NCBI GenBank assembly: GCA_023390635.1
Contig: JAEWCM010000012.1
Location: 1 to 13,045 of the forward strand
Direction: 5' to 3'
Source: Bacillota bacterium
GTDB lineage: Bacteria > Bacillota > Desulfitobacteriia > Desulfitobacteriales > Desulfitobacteriaceae
DNA: 13,045 nucleotides
The position numbers were made by a program, and so were the translations under genes. The notes under the pieces were generated by a model. It did not search any database. It was not told where the DNA came from and saw only the letters and a program-made list of their open reading frames with translations. The first letter of the stretch is position 1, and each line of letters starts with the position of its first letter. This document shows, one piece after another, positions 1 to 6,439 of the stretch.

Positions 1-191
1 CCTTTAATATGGTCAACATGCTCGTGGGTCACGATTATTCCTTCGATTTGCTCCGGTTCAATTCCAATCAGATTTAAATTCTGCAGCAAAGCTTTTCCGC
101 TTACTCCACAATCGACAAGAAGGTTGCGCTTTCCTTCTCCCACAATGATGGAGTTTCCCGAACTACCGCTGCACAGTGTAGCGAAATGCAA
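1..191 (-). CDS. MBL-fold metallohydrolase, YycJ/WalJ-like (N-terminal 63 residues, partial)
   Basis: This is the N-terminal part of a metallo-beta-lactamase-fold hydrolase; the rest lies beyond the window's left edge. The reading begins LHFATLCSGSSGNS, the usual N-terminal strand and SGSSGNS turn of the YycJ/WalJ group. It ends with the metal-binding motif THEHVDH (HxHxDH), which binds the first metal of the dinuclear site. The start is taken as TTG at 191 because CAGGAG lies 11 bases upstream and the family aligns from this residue; an ATG nearby is in another frame. Known relatives are cytoplasmic, have been described as 5'-to-3' DNA exonucleases, and often sit in walRK operons. Here the gene has its own promoter and follows a TPR protein gene. 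The family call is firm; the exact substrate is not shown by the fragment. Confidence 0.85.
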   Translation of the reverse strand, partial: MHFATLCSGSSGNSIIVGEGKRNLLVDCGVSGKALLQNLNLIGIEPEQIEGIIVTHEHVDHIK

Positions 192-215
192 TGGTTCACC
201 ATCTCCTGCATCTTT

Positions 216-244
216 ATTATAATAACAAAGGATGTCTCATTGAA
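216..244 (-). promoter_or_regulatory. Promoter of the MBL-fold hydrolase gene
   Basis: On the minus strand there is a perfect -10 TATAAT (216-221). At 17 bp spacing the -35 position reads TTCAAT (239-244), a poor match to TTGACA. A weak -35 directly beside a row of phased repeats (244-282) is typical of promoters that need an activator. Confidence 0.55.
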
Positions 245-282
245 ATGAACTTTCAGTGAACATCCTGTGAACATCTTGTTAG
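244..282 (-). promoter_or_regulatory. PhoP/PhoB-type box: four hexamers at 11-bp period
   Basis: Reading the minus strand, the hexamers CTAACA, TTCACA, TTCACT and TTCATT start exactly 11 bp apart, each separated by 5 bp. They end next to the -35 position of the MBL hydrolase promoter. Direct TTMACA-like repeats with 4-6 bp spacers are the known binding pattern of Bacillus PhoP and related OmpR-family regulators. The repeats are seen directly; the regulator is inferred. Confidence 0.5.
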
Positions 283-298
283 TATCAATTTTTAACTT

Positions 299-946
299 TT
301 ATGGATTATCAGAATTAAATCCTTCAACCGCATCATTCATGGCCTTTTGCTTCATCATCTCTTGATAGCTGGCTATTAAATCAGCTAGTGAATTAGCCTC
401 TTCTGTCGATGGAGCAACCGCTTTAGCCGCCTCAAATTGTTCGATCGCTCCATTATAATCAAGTTTGGACTGAGCCAGAAAAACGCCATAGTTGTAAAGT
501 GCGGTATAGAATTTAGGATTAATCGCCAAAGCTTCCTTAAATCCGGTTTCCGCTACCTCATCCTCACCTGCATAGAGAGCTGCAGTCGCCAAATCTACAT
601 AAGCATTAATGTTTTTTTCTTTAGCCACCACTTTTTGATAAAGGGGAATAGCCAGCTTAAATTGCTTGACTCCTTCTTCTGTCTTATCATTTTGCAGGAG
701 ATATGAACCGTAATCATAATAGGCATTGGCTAAAGAAAGCTGAATACTGCTGTCCTCCGGGCTTTCTTTCAACTGCTGGTCGAGAGCGCTAATCTGGCTT
801 TGGTAGTTTTGACCGGCCGCTGATCCTCCTCCCAGATCAGATGCTGTCAAAGCCTGCCAACCTCCATAAAAAGTTCCTCCGAGCAAGCTGATAGCAAGTA
901 AGCTGATGATGATCCAAGTCGCAATGCTCTGTTTTTTCTTCTTCAT
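299..946 (-). CDS. Membrane-anchored TPR-repeat protein
   Basis: The product is a 215-aa protein with a short basic N-terminus (MKKKKQS), one hydrophobic segment at about residues 8-30, then a low-complexity Gly/Ser stretch and three to four tetratricopeptide repeats over about residues 50-200. Typical TPR signatures include the LANAYYDYG, LATAALYAGEDEVA, and YNYGVFLAQ helices with the alternating small/large residue pattern. The N-terminus is an uncleaved anchor or signal, so the TPR part is probably outside the membrane as a protein-binding scaffold. The start is set at the ATG at 946, preceded by AGGGGGTG at good spacing; the frame is open 15 codons further but has no ribosome site there. 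It lies 118 bp after the molybdopterin oxidoreductase gene on the same strand, with a possible promoter between them. The partner is unknown. Confidence 0.8.
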   Translation of the reverse strand: MKKKKQSIATWIIISLLAISLLGGTFYGGWQALTASDLGGGSAAGQNYQSQISALDQQLKESPEDSSIQLSLANAYYDYGSYLLQNDKTEEGVKQFKLAIPLYQKVVAKEKNINAYVDLATAALYAGEDEVAETGFKEALAINPKFYTALYNYGVFLAQSKLDYNGAIEQFEAAKAVAPSTEEANSLADLIASYQEMMKQKAMNDAVEGFNSDNP

Positions 947-995
947 TTGGCACCCCCTGTAACTCAAACTCAATCTATATTCCCATGTCATACCA

Positions 996-1004
996 ATTCT
1001 AACA
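996..1004 (-). promoter_or_regulatory. Possible extended -10 promoter for the TPR gene
   Basis: The minus strand reads TGTTAGAAT, a TGn-extended -10 with five of six matches in the hexamer, about 50 bp upstream of the TPR start. No good -35 is seen at 17 bp. Read-through from the oxidoreductase operon is an alternative. Confidence 0.35.
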
Positions 1005-1064
1005 TCTTCCTGACTCCAAGTCCAACAAAAAGAAAAGGTCCCAGGAACAGCCCGTTCACGTCCA

Positions 1065-3029
1065 TCAATCTATATGACGCTTGCGTATATTGCAGTAGAC
1101 ATCATAATAAGGGGTACTCTCACCATAATCGGAAAGCTTCACTTTTATCAGCTCATTGACTCCCTTACCATCAGCTGACACACCTTCAGGTATCACAATG
1201 ATTTCCGGATGGATATCTTCAGATACAACCACCCTTACCTCAATCTGACCGGTCTCAGTTTCCACCAAAGCCTGATCTCCGGGAAAAAGATAATATTTCT
1301 CAGCCAGCTTGGGATGGATATAAGCCACATTTCCCTCGTCCTGAAATTGGGCATTCAAACCTTTATCTGAATGGGGAGTCATAAGCAGCCAAGGAAACTC
1401 ATGCTTATCCTGTTCCCAACCGGGAGGAAGATAGTTCGCCACCCCATCCCCCATCTCGTCTACTGCAGTCTGAGAAAAAAGTTCAATTTTACCGCTAGGT
1501 GTCAGAAATTTTTTATCTGCCCATGCCACATCAGGAATATAAGGTGATTTCAGAGGACCCTTTTTAAGAGCCTCCAAAGTAACTCCGTGATCTTTCCCAG
1601 GTTCCAATACATATTCCAGCCACCGAGTGCTGGTGTATGGAAAATCCCCGGTTAAACCCAAGCCTTGCGCCAGCTCTGTAAATATTTCCGATTCGGCCTT
1701 TGCTTCTCCCTGAGGCTCAATAACCTTCTGGGCATAGTGGATCACCGAATTCCACGAGGTCATCAGCAAATCCTCTTCCTCAAAGATCGTAGTTACCGGC
1801 AGCACCATATCAGAATGTTTAGCCGTTTCTGATAAATAAGTATCGAGTACCACTGTAAAGGGAATTTGATGCCAAAGTTCCCGCCATAAAGCAGAATTAG
1901 GTTGCTGGGTTAAGGGATTGGAACGGGTTACCATCGCCACCTTAATGGGGGGCTCAGCGGTCATTAAGCACTCTGCGAGCAAAGCATGGGGAAAGGTTCT
2001 TCCTTGATAACGCTCTTGCGGCAATAGAAGGGAGTTAAGCTTATTTTTATGATATTTATAGGCATAAGAAACTCCTGCCCCCGGTGAGCCAATATTCCCG
2101 GTGATTGCAGCAAGTGCATCAATTGCCCGCACTGTATTCCCACCTCCCCGATAGCGTTGCATCCCGTAACCGCACAAAATAGAGACCGGACCACAATGTG
2201 CAATCTGATCTGCTAAGTTTTTTAAATCCTCTTCCGAAATGCCTGTGATCAGCGCCGTCTTTTCGGGAGGAAACTCGTGTACCCGATGGGCATAGGCTTC
2301 AAAACCTGAAGTATAGTTTTGCACAAAATCCAGATTCAGCCACCGCTCAGCCAGAATGATGTGTGCGAGTCCAAGAGCGAGAGCCCCGTCTGTGCCGGGA
2401 TTAATCCTCAAATACTGATCAGCATTCCTGGCACTTTTTATTTGCACAGGATTAACAACGATCACTTTAGCTCCTGCTTTTCTGGCATCCACAATATAAG
2501 CCATTAAGTGCGGGCTGGTCACAGCAGGATCCCTGCCCCACAGAATAATCGTCTTGGCATGAATTAAATCATCCCAGGTGTTGGCATAAACTTCGCCAAA
2601 ATCAAGTTCCTGCGCTCTGTACCCTGCTCCCCAGCACATATCTCCACGCGGTTCCGTTACCCCACCTAAAGCCTGGAAAAAGCGCCGGTCCAAATTGCGC
2701 AGCACCCCATTATGACCAAAATCATAGTGGTGGAAAATACTTTGGGATCCACTCTGAATGCAAGCTTCTCTCAATTTTTCTGTCAATATATGATAAGCCT
2801 CATTCCATCCAATACGGGCAAAGCGGCCATCCCGCTTTAACAAAGGAAAGCGAAGACGATCAGGTGAAAAAACACGTTCTGCCAACGCTTTCCCTTTTGA
2901 ACAAACGAATCCCCTGGTTAGGGAATTTTTATCTCCCCGGACCTTTAATTCACCTGCTCCAACCTCAACCAGAAAGGCACAGCTATCCGGACAATTCAGC
3001 GGACAGGCAGAACGTATTTCAGTCATCAT
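1065..3029 (-). CDS. Molybdopterin-dependent oxidoreductase, DMSO reductase superfamily
   Basis: This 654-aa protein is a catalytic subunit of the DMSO-reductase superfamily, carrying a bis-MGD Mo or W cofactor and one [4Fe-4S] cluster. The cluster motif is C9-x3-C13-x3-C17-x25-C43, inside SACPLNCPDSC and GFVCSKG. The MGD-binding core follows (ILWGRDPAVTSPH near residues 162-174, VVNP near 191). A C-terminal dinucleotide-binding domain begins at about residue 550 (LMTPHSDKGLN). Cys132 in DMCWGAG sits where these enzymes usually supply the metal ligand, so a Cys-ligated metal is a reasonable inference. There is no twin-arginine or other signal peptide, so it should act in the cytoplasm, and no small FeS or membrane subunit is encoded next to it. 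AAGGAGG precedes two adjacent ATGs (3029 and 3026), and either may be used. It lies 12 bp after the SCIFF maturase stop, so the two are almost certainly co-transcribed. The substrate is unknown. Confidence 0.88.
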   Translation of the reverse strand: MMTEIRSACPLNCPDSCAFLVEVGAGELKVRGDKNSLTRGFVCSKGKALAERVFSPDRLRFPLLKRDGRFARIGWNEAYHILTEKLREACIQSGSQSIFHHYDFGHNGVLRNLDRRFFQALGGVTEPRGDMCWGAGYRAQELDFGEVYANTWDDLIHAKTIILWGRDPAVTSPHLMAYIVDARKAGAKVIVVNPVQIKSARNADQYLRINPGTDGALALGLAHIILAERWLNLDFVQNYTSGFEAYAHRVHEFPPEKTALITGISEEDLKNLADQIAHCGPVSILCGYGMQRYRGGGNTVRAIDALAAITGNIGSPGAGVSYAYKYHKNKLNSLLLPQERYQGRTFPHALLAECLMTAEPPIKVAMVTRSNPLTQQPNSALWRELWHQIPFTVVLDTYLSETAKHSDMVLPVTTIFEEEDLLMTSWNSVIHYAQKVIEPQGEAKAESEIFTELAQGLGLTGDFPYTSTRWLEYVLEPGKDHGVTLEALKKGPLKSPYIPDVAWADKKFLTPSGKIELFSQTAVDEMGDGVANYLPPGWEQDKHEFPWLLMTPHSDKGLNAQFQDEGNVAYIHPKLAEKYYLFPGDQALVETETGQIEVRVVVSEDIHPEIIVIPEGVSADGKGVNELIKVKLSDYGESTPYYDVYCNIRKRHID

Positions 3030-3041
3030 AACTCCTCCTTA

Positions 3042-4526
3042 TTAGCAGCGGATCTCGACCCTGTTATCTGCCCCTTGCTCCCCTTGAGTTTCTTTGATCT
3101 TGAGGTATAAGGCCACCTCCAGCCTCTTCTTCTGCAATTCGCAACCTAAAGGATATACCTCCAGTAAATTCTTAGTGAAAGCTGTGTTAGCAGCGTGACA
3201 ACCTCCACTGCAGGCAAAACGTGCCCAACAGGTTTTACAGCTCGTCTTCGCGTAAACATGAGCCCCGCGGAATCTCTCCACCAAATCAGAATCGAGTTTT
3301 CCTGCGTCCGTTCCCCACAAGGAGCCCATTTTATACTCAGTCTGCCCCACAAACTGGTGGCATGGATACAAATCTCCTTCCGGCGATATAGCCACATACT
3401 CATGCCCCGCTCCACAGCCACTCAGACGTTTAGGCAAACAAGGCCCTTGATCCAGTGCGACATTGAAATGAAAGAAAGTGAAGTTCTTATCTAATTGGCG
3501 TCTCTTGAATATTTCTTCGCCTAACCGATCATAGGTTTCTTTGATATGCTCTAAATCCTCCGCTTGAAAAGCATAATCATCTTCCGGACCAGCCACCACC
3601 GGTTCTAAAGATATCCTGTCAATTCCCAGATCGGCCATATGCATTACATCTTTATCAAAATCCAAATTATGATGAGTATAGGTCCCTCTCACATAGTAGT
3701 AGGTTCCGGTAGCATAGGGCGAGCTGTCCGGATGTCTGGCCGCAAAGCGTCGTACGGCTGGTACCACCTCATCATAGCTTCCCGTCCCGTCAGCATAAGG
3801 ACGCATTTTATCATGGATTTCCCGGCGTCCATCCAAACTTAGAACCACACTGATGTTTTCTTTTTCCAGAAAATCTTCCGTTTCCTGATCTAAAAGAATT
3901 CCATTGGTCGTCATGGTAAACTTAATGCTTTTCCCCTTTTTCGCTGCAGCTTCCCGCCCATATTGGACCAGATCCTTTACAACCTGTAAATTCAGAAGGG
4001 GCTCTCCCCCGAAAAAGTCTACCTCACATTGGCGGCGGTGTGCAGAGGCCTCCAGGACAAAGTCAATGCCCCGTTTCCCCGTTTCCAGATCCATCATGGT
4101 CCGGCTGCCTCCAAAGGCGCCTGTGCCGGCAAAACAGTATTCACAGCGCAAATTACAATCATGGGCCACATGAAGACAGATCGCCTTTACAATCGGCTCT
4201 TTAGGATAAATAGGGCTTAACTCTTCCGATGCCGCAGAGCATAAAACCCCGCCCTGTTGCAGTTCTTCCAGTTCGGATAGAATCTCTTCTATTGCCGTGT
4301 CAGATAAATCAGCTCGTCCGGACAATGCCTTGATCTGAGTCGACAAAGCCCGTCCCTCTAAGTGAAGATCTTTCTCTGACATTGATTCCAACACCTTAAG
4401 CACTTCGAAACTCTGGTCATCTAGTACATGCAGAGAACCAGAATTCACATCATAGGCAATATTCAAATCACCTTGGCGGTACAAATGCACATTTCCTTTG
4501 AGTCCCGGATTATATGAATTAAACAT
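3042..4526 (-). CDS. SCIFF (ranthipeptide) radical SAM maturase
   Basis: This SPASM-domain radical SAM enzyme of 494 aa installs thioether crosslinks in the SCIFF peptide encoded just upstream. The SAM-binding cluster motif is C124-x3-C128-x2-C131 (DCNLRCEYC), followed by the FFGGEP SAM-contact motif. The C-terminal SPASM domain holds eight further cysteines for two auxiliary clusters (C363, C371, C389, C430, C433, C439, C443, C462, within CGAGHEYVAISPEG and CKTCWARFACSGGC). The N-terminal region (IAYDVNSGSLHVLDD) matches the peptide-recognition region of SCIFF maturases. The start is placed at the ATG at 4526, which has AGGG five bases upstream. ATGs at 4544 and 4556 are in frame but lack a ribosome site. 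CteB is the characterised relative as I recall it. Identity is strong because the substrate gene is adjacent. Confidence 0.93.
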   Translation of the reverse strand: MFNSYNPGLKGNVHLYRQGDLNIAYDVNSGSLHVLDDQSFEVLKVLESMSEKDLHLEGRALSTQIKALSGRADLSDTAIEEILSELEELQQGGVLCSAASEELSPIYPKEPIVKAICLHVAHDCNLRCEYCFAGTGAFGGSRTMMDLETGKRGIDFVLEASAHRRQCEVDFFGGEPLLNLQVVKDLVQYGREAAAKKGKSIKFTMTTNGILLDQETEDFLEKENISVVLSLDGRREIHDKMRPYADGTGSYDEVVPAVRRFAARHPDSSPYATGTYYYVRGTYTHHNLDFDKDVMHMADLGIDRISLEPVVAGPEDDYAFQAEDLEHIKETYDRLGEEIFKRRQLDKNFTFFHFNVALDQGPCLPKRLSGCGAGHEYVAISPEGDLYPCHQFVGQTEYKMGSLWGTDAGKLDSDLVERFRGAHVYAKTSCKTCWARFACSGGCHAANTAFTKNLLEVYPLGCELQKKRLEVALYLKIKETQGEQGADNRVEIRC

Positions 4527-4567
4527 CAGATCCCTACTTTCCATGAAGAATACCATCTAAACACAAA

Positions 4568-4596
4568 CAGAACCCGTCCTCGGAAGGTGGGTTCTG
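4568..4596 (-). other. Hairpin between SCIFF and maturase genes (attenuator-like)
   Basis: An 8-bp perfect stem CAGAACCC/GGGTTCTG encloses a short inner CCT/AGG stem with a four-base loop. In the transcribed direction it is followed by GTTTGTGTTT, an imperfect T-rich tract. It lies between the peptide stop and the maturase start, so it could act as a leaky terminator or an mRNA processing and stability element. Confidence 0.55.
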
Positions 4597-4623
4597 AAAG
4601 CTATACAAATGGGAATTCAGGTA

Positions 4624-4645
4624 TGTGTGTGTTATTTCACACACA
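4624..4645 (-). other. Hairpin enclosing the SCIFF stop codon
   Basis: An 8-bp perfect inverted repeat (TGTGTGTG/CACACACA) has a six-base loop that contains the TAA stop of the SCIFF gene. It lacks a T-tract, so it is not an intrinsic terminator; it may protect the 3' end of a short peptide mRNA. Confidence 0.5.
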
Positions 4646-4772
4646 CCTGATTGCCTACAGTACAAGATGTTTTGCAAGCAGACTGACAAGAAGTCTGGCA
4701 GGCACCGCAACCACCGGTCTTCGCAGTAGCGCTTAAATTGGACTTAACAACGGTTTGAATATGTTTAGCCAC
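4632..4772 (-). CDS. SCIFF peptide (six cysteines in forty-five residues), ranthipeptide precursor
   Basis: This is a 46-aa ribosomally made precursor peptide. Residues 1-18 (MAKHIQTVVKSNLSATAK) form the leader region. The core holds exactly six cysteines (C22, C25, C29, C33, C37, C44) in the conserved GGCGxCQTSCQSACKTSC pattern, ending TVGNQVCVK. The start is GTG at 4772, preceded by GGGAGGGG about seven bases upstream; reading further upstream would add residues foreign to the family. The known modification in the C. thermocellum homologue CteA is a thioether from Cys32 to Thr37, as I recall it, corresponding here to Cys33 and Thr38. The maturase is the next gene. The mature product's function is unsettled; roles in signalling or redox control have been proposed. 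No dedicated protease or exporter is visible nearby. Confidence 0.96.
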   Translation of the reverse strand: MAKHIQTVVKSNLSATAKTGGCGACQTSCQSACKTSCTVGNQVCVK

Positions 4773-4806
4773 TTTGACTCCCCTCCCTCTATATAAGCTA
4801 ATGTTA

Positions 4807-4815
4807 ATTATACCA
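4807..4815 (-). promoter_or_regulatory. Extended -10 promoter of the SCIFF operon
   Basis: The minus strand reads TGGTATAAT, a perfect -10 with a TGn extension, about 35 bp upstream of the SCIFF GTG start. A TTTACC at 19 bp is the best -35 candidate and is weak, but the extended -10 compensates. It lies just downstream of the corA terminator. Confidence 0.65.
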
Positions 4816-4834
4816 TGCCCATTTGAAAAAAGGT

Positions 4835-4867
4835 AAAAAACTTCCCTGTAAGCCGACGAAGGAGAAG
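4835..4867 (-). terminator. Intrinsic terminator after corA
   Basis: The stem is CTTC(T)CC with GGGAAG (six pairs, one bulged T) and a 14-base loop, followed by six Ts in the transcribed direction. It begins 4 bp after the corA stop codon and separates corA from the SCIFF promoter. The stem is short, so termination may be partial. Confidence 0.55.
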
Positions 4868-4870
4868 ATT

Positions 4871-5803
4871 TCAAAACATCTTGCGCTTGGCCATGTAGAC
4901 AGCAGCCAACACACACAGTACAGCAGCGATTCCGAAAATAATCGGAAAAGCCATAGGATTGTCATGCAGTGGCACAGAAACATTCATACCCCAAAAACTC
5001 GATATCATGGTGGGAATAGCCATAACAATGGTCACAGAGGTGAGGAATTTCATCACGATATTAAGATTGTTGGAAATAACGGAAGCAAAGGCATCCATAG
5101 TTCCGCTCAAAATATCACTGTAGATACGTGCCATTTCAATAGCCTGCTTATTCTCAATAATGACATCCTCCAGCAAGTCCGTATCCTCAGGATAATTCTT
5201 GACTCGGTCTGTACGCAGCAACTTCTCCAAAACGACCTCATTAGTACGCAGGGAAGTGGAAAAGAACACCAAACTCTTTTCTAAATTAAGCAGTTGAATC
5301 AATTCCTGGTTCTTAGTAGAACGGTGTAATCTGCTTTCGATTCGATTACTTTCTTTATCAATTCTTTTCAAGTATTGCAAATACTGAGTGGCATTGCGAT
5401 ACAAGATTTGCAATATAAACCGGGTTTTTTTAAACGTATAAAAGGTTTTAACTCTATTCTCCTGAAATCCGCGGATAATGGAATTCTCCCGCAAACATAC
5501 CGTCATGATGCATTTATCGGTATGAATAATTCCCAGAGGAAGAGTGGTATAACCGTAAGCACTTTCTTTCAGCTCAGCAACCGGAATATCAACTAAAATC
5601 AAAGTATAATCATCTTCCAGCTCCAAACGGGATCTTTCCTCTTCGTCCAAAGCCGCTCTGACAGCATCGGAATCAAGCCCCAGATCCTTGCATACCCAGG
5701 TAACCTCTTCCTCGGTGGGGTTTATTAAATTGACCCAAGATCCTTCCTCAATTTTGTCTAAACTTTTTAACTGCTCATCAATTGTTTTATAAATTTCCAG
5801 CAA
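4871..5803 (-). CDS. corA: CorA-family Mg2+ (divalent cation) transporter
   Basis: The product is a 310-aa channel-like Mg2+ uptake protein of the CorA family, usual length for Firmicutes. It has an alpha/beta N-terminal cytoplasmic domain (residues 1-150), a long helical stalk (150-250), and two C-terminal membrane segments (about 252-271 and 286-304). The signature GMN selectivity motif ends the first membrane segment (WGMN, residues 271-274), and the basic tail is KRKMF. The start is TTG at 5803, with AAGGAGGGG seven bases upstream and the family-typical LLEIYKTI opening. The frame is open for 65 more codons, but that stretch is riboswitch leader and should not be called protein. An M-box riboswitch upstream supports Mg2+ as substrate, though CorA homologues can also carry Co2+ or Ni2+. 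Confidence 0.92.
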   Translation of the reverse strand: MLEIYKTIDEQLKSLDKIEEGSWVNLINPTEEEVTWVCKDLGLDSDAVRAALDEEERSRLELEDDYTLILVDIPVAELKESAYGYTTLPLGIIHTDKCIMTVCLRENSIIRGFQENRVKTFYTFKKTRFILQILYRNATQYLQYLKRIDKESNRIESRLHRSTKNQELIQLLNLEKSLVFFSTSLRTNEVVLEKLLRTDRVKNYPEDTDLLEDVIIENKQAIEMARIYSDILSGTMDAFASVISNNLNIVMKFLTSVTIVMAIPTMISSFWGMNVSVPLHDNPMAFPIIFGIAAVLCVLAAVYMAKRKMF

Positions 5804-5884
5804 TTTAAACCCCTCCTTCCCAGTGTAAGCAAAATCCGGATGTGTTTCCTTTTGCTTCGGATTGTCAAAAATCTTATTAAGCCT

Positions 5885-5927
5885 ATAAAAGAATAATCCC
5901 TCCCACTGAACAAAGTGAAAGGGATTA
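5885..5927 (-). terminator. M-box expression-platform terminator in the corA leader
   Basis: A 14-bp hairpin (TAATCCCTTTCACT with AGTGGGAGGGATTA, including two G-T pairs) has a loop TTGTTC and is followed by TTCTTTTAT in the transcribed direction. It lies 20 nt after the M-box aptamer and about 80 nt before the corA start. This fits a riboswitch that terminates transcription when Mg2+ is bound. Confidence 0.85.
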
Positions 5928-5947
5928 AAGCAAAGCCTAATAATCAT

Positions 5948-6098
5948 CTTCACTCGTTCAGCTTTGGCACTATACAGCTTTGGAAAATCCAGCTGCATTA
6001 AGTAAAACCTTATTTCGGCAATACCTGTTAACCCTTGGGCATCTTTCGATGGGGCAGGGCAGCAGCATGTATCTGTATAGGAGCCTCACCTAACGAAG
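5948..6098 (-). ncRNA. M-box (ykoK) Mg2+-sensing riboswitch aptamer
   Basis: The minus strand begins CTTCGTTAGGTGAGGCTCC, the conserved 5' segment of the M-box. It continues with the conserved blocks GCTGCTGCCC, AAAGATGCCCAAGGGTTAACAG, CCGAAATAAGG, TTAATGCAGCTGG and GCCAAAGCTGAACGAGTGAAG. These match, in order, the B. subtilis mgtE-type leader as I remember it. The aptamer binds several Mg2+ ions, compacts, and favours a terminator, here at 5885-5927, lowering expression of the downstream Mg2+ transporter. It is about 150 nt and lies between a strong promoter and corA. Closing bases CTTC and GAAG pair at the two ends. Confidence 0.93.
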
Positions 6099-6115
6099 AT
6101 ATTTTTGACGCTCTA

Positions 6116-6144
6116 ATTATACTTTATGAACCACAGAATATCAA
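6116..6144 (-). promoter_or_regulatory. Promoter of the M-box/corA transcript
   Basis: Minus strand TTGATA (6139-6144), a 17-bp spacer and a perfect TATAAT (6116-6121), a near-consensus sigma-A promoter. Its start point falls about 10 nt before the M-box aptamer. Confidence 0.85.
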
Positions 6145-6183
6145 TAAGGCCAAGTCTTTTAAAATTAATTTTATGTCTTATTC

Positions 6184-6239
6184 TTAAGTACTTTCTTATT
6201 TACTTCAATTTTCTTATTTTTAATGATTGAAGTACTTAA
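6184..6239. repeat. Nested inverted repeats at the 3' end of the Spo0E-like gene
   Basis: TTAAGTACTT (6184-6193) pairs perfectly with 6230-6239, and ACTTCAAT (6202-6209) pairs perfectly with 6226-6233, so the right arm has two alternative partners. A TTTCTTATTT block is also repeated at 6192 and 6210. The structure overlaps the last codons and stop of the Spo0E-like gene and may serve as its mRNA 3' end, although no clear T-tract follows. Confidence 0.5.
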
Positions 6240-6387
6240 AATCTTCTTTCATATAATGATATTCCACCAATAATTTATCAAGTTCCTGACTGATTGCTAC
6301 TACTTCCGGATCAGCCAATGGTTTTCCCTTGGCAGACTCACACATTTCTCGCCTTAATCTTTCAATATCACCCAATAACTTCTCCAC
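6220..6387 (-). CDS. Spo0E-like sporulation regulatory protein (aspartyl-phosphate phosphatase family)
   Basis: This small 55-aa gene reads MEKLLGDIERLRREMCES and so on, with the family motif SQELD inside ISQELDKLLVEYH (residues 32-44). Spo0E-family proteins are two-helix phosphatases that remove phosphate from the response regulator Spo0A, delaying sporulation. They are cytoplasmic and typically 45-85 aa, which fits. The start is GTG at 6387, with AAAGGG about nine bases upstream; the stop is TAA at 6220. The two predicted helices (about 2-18 and 28-50) flank a short PLADPE linker as in the family. It has its own promoter at 6440-6468. Which response regulator it acts on cannot be told from sequence. 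Confidence 0.87.
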   Translation of the reverse strand: MEKLLGDIERLRREMCESAKGKPLADPEVVAISQELDKLLVEYHYMKEDFKYFNH

Positions 6388-6439
6388 GATTCAAACCCTT
6401 TCTAACATCAAATTATCCATAAGTTTTATGCACTGGTAT

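Noticed and set aside
1020..1062. Possible terminator after the molybdopterin oxidoreductase gene
   Set aside because: The minus strand has a T-rich tract (CCTTTTCTTTTT), but the only hairpin before it is a 4-bp GAAC/GTTC stem, too weak to call.
4823..5284. 153-codon plus-strand open frame opposite corA
   Set aside because: It is antisense to a well-supported transporter gene, crosses a terminator, has no ribosome site and its translation resembles no protein family.
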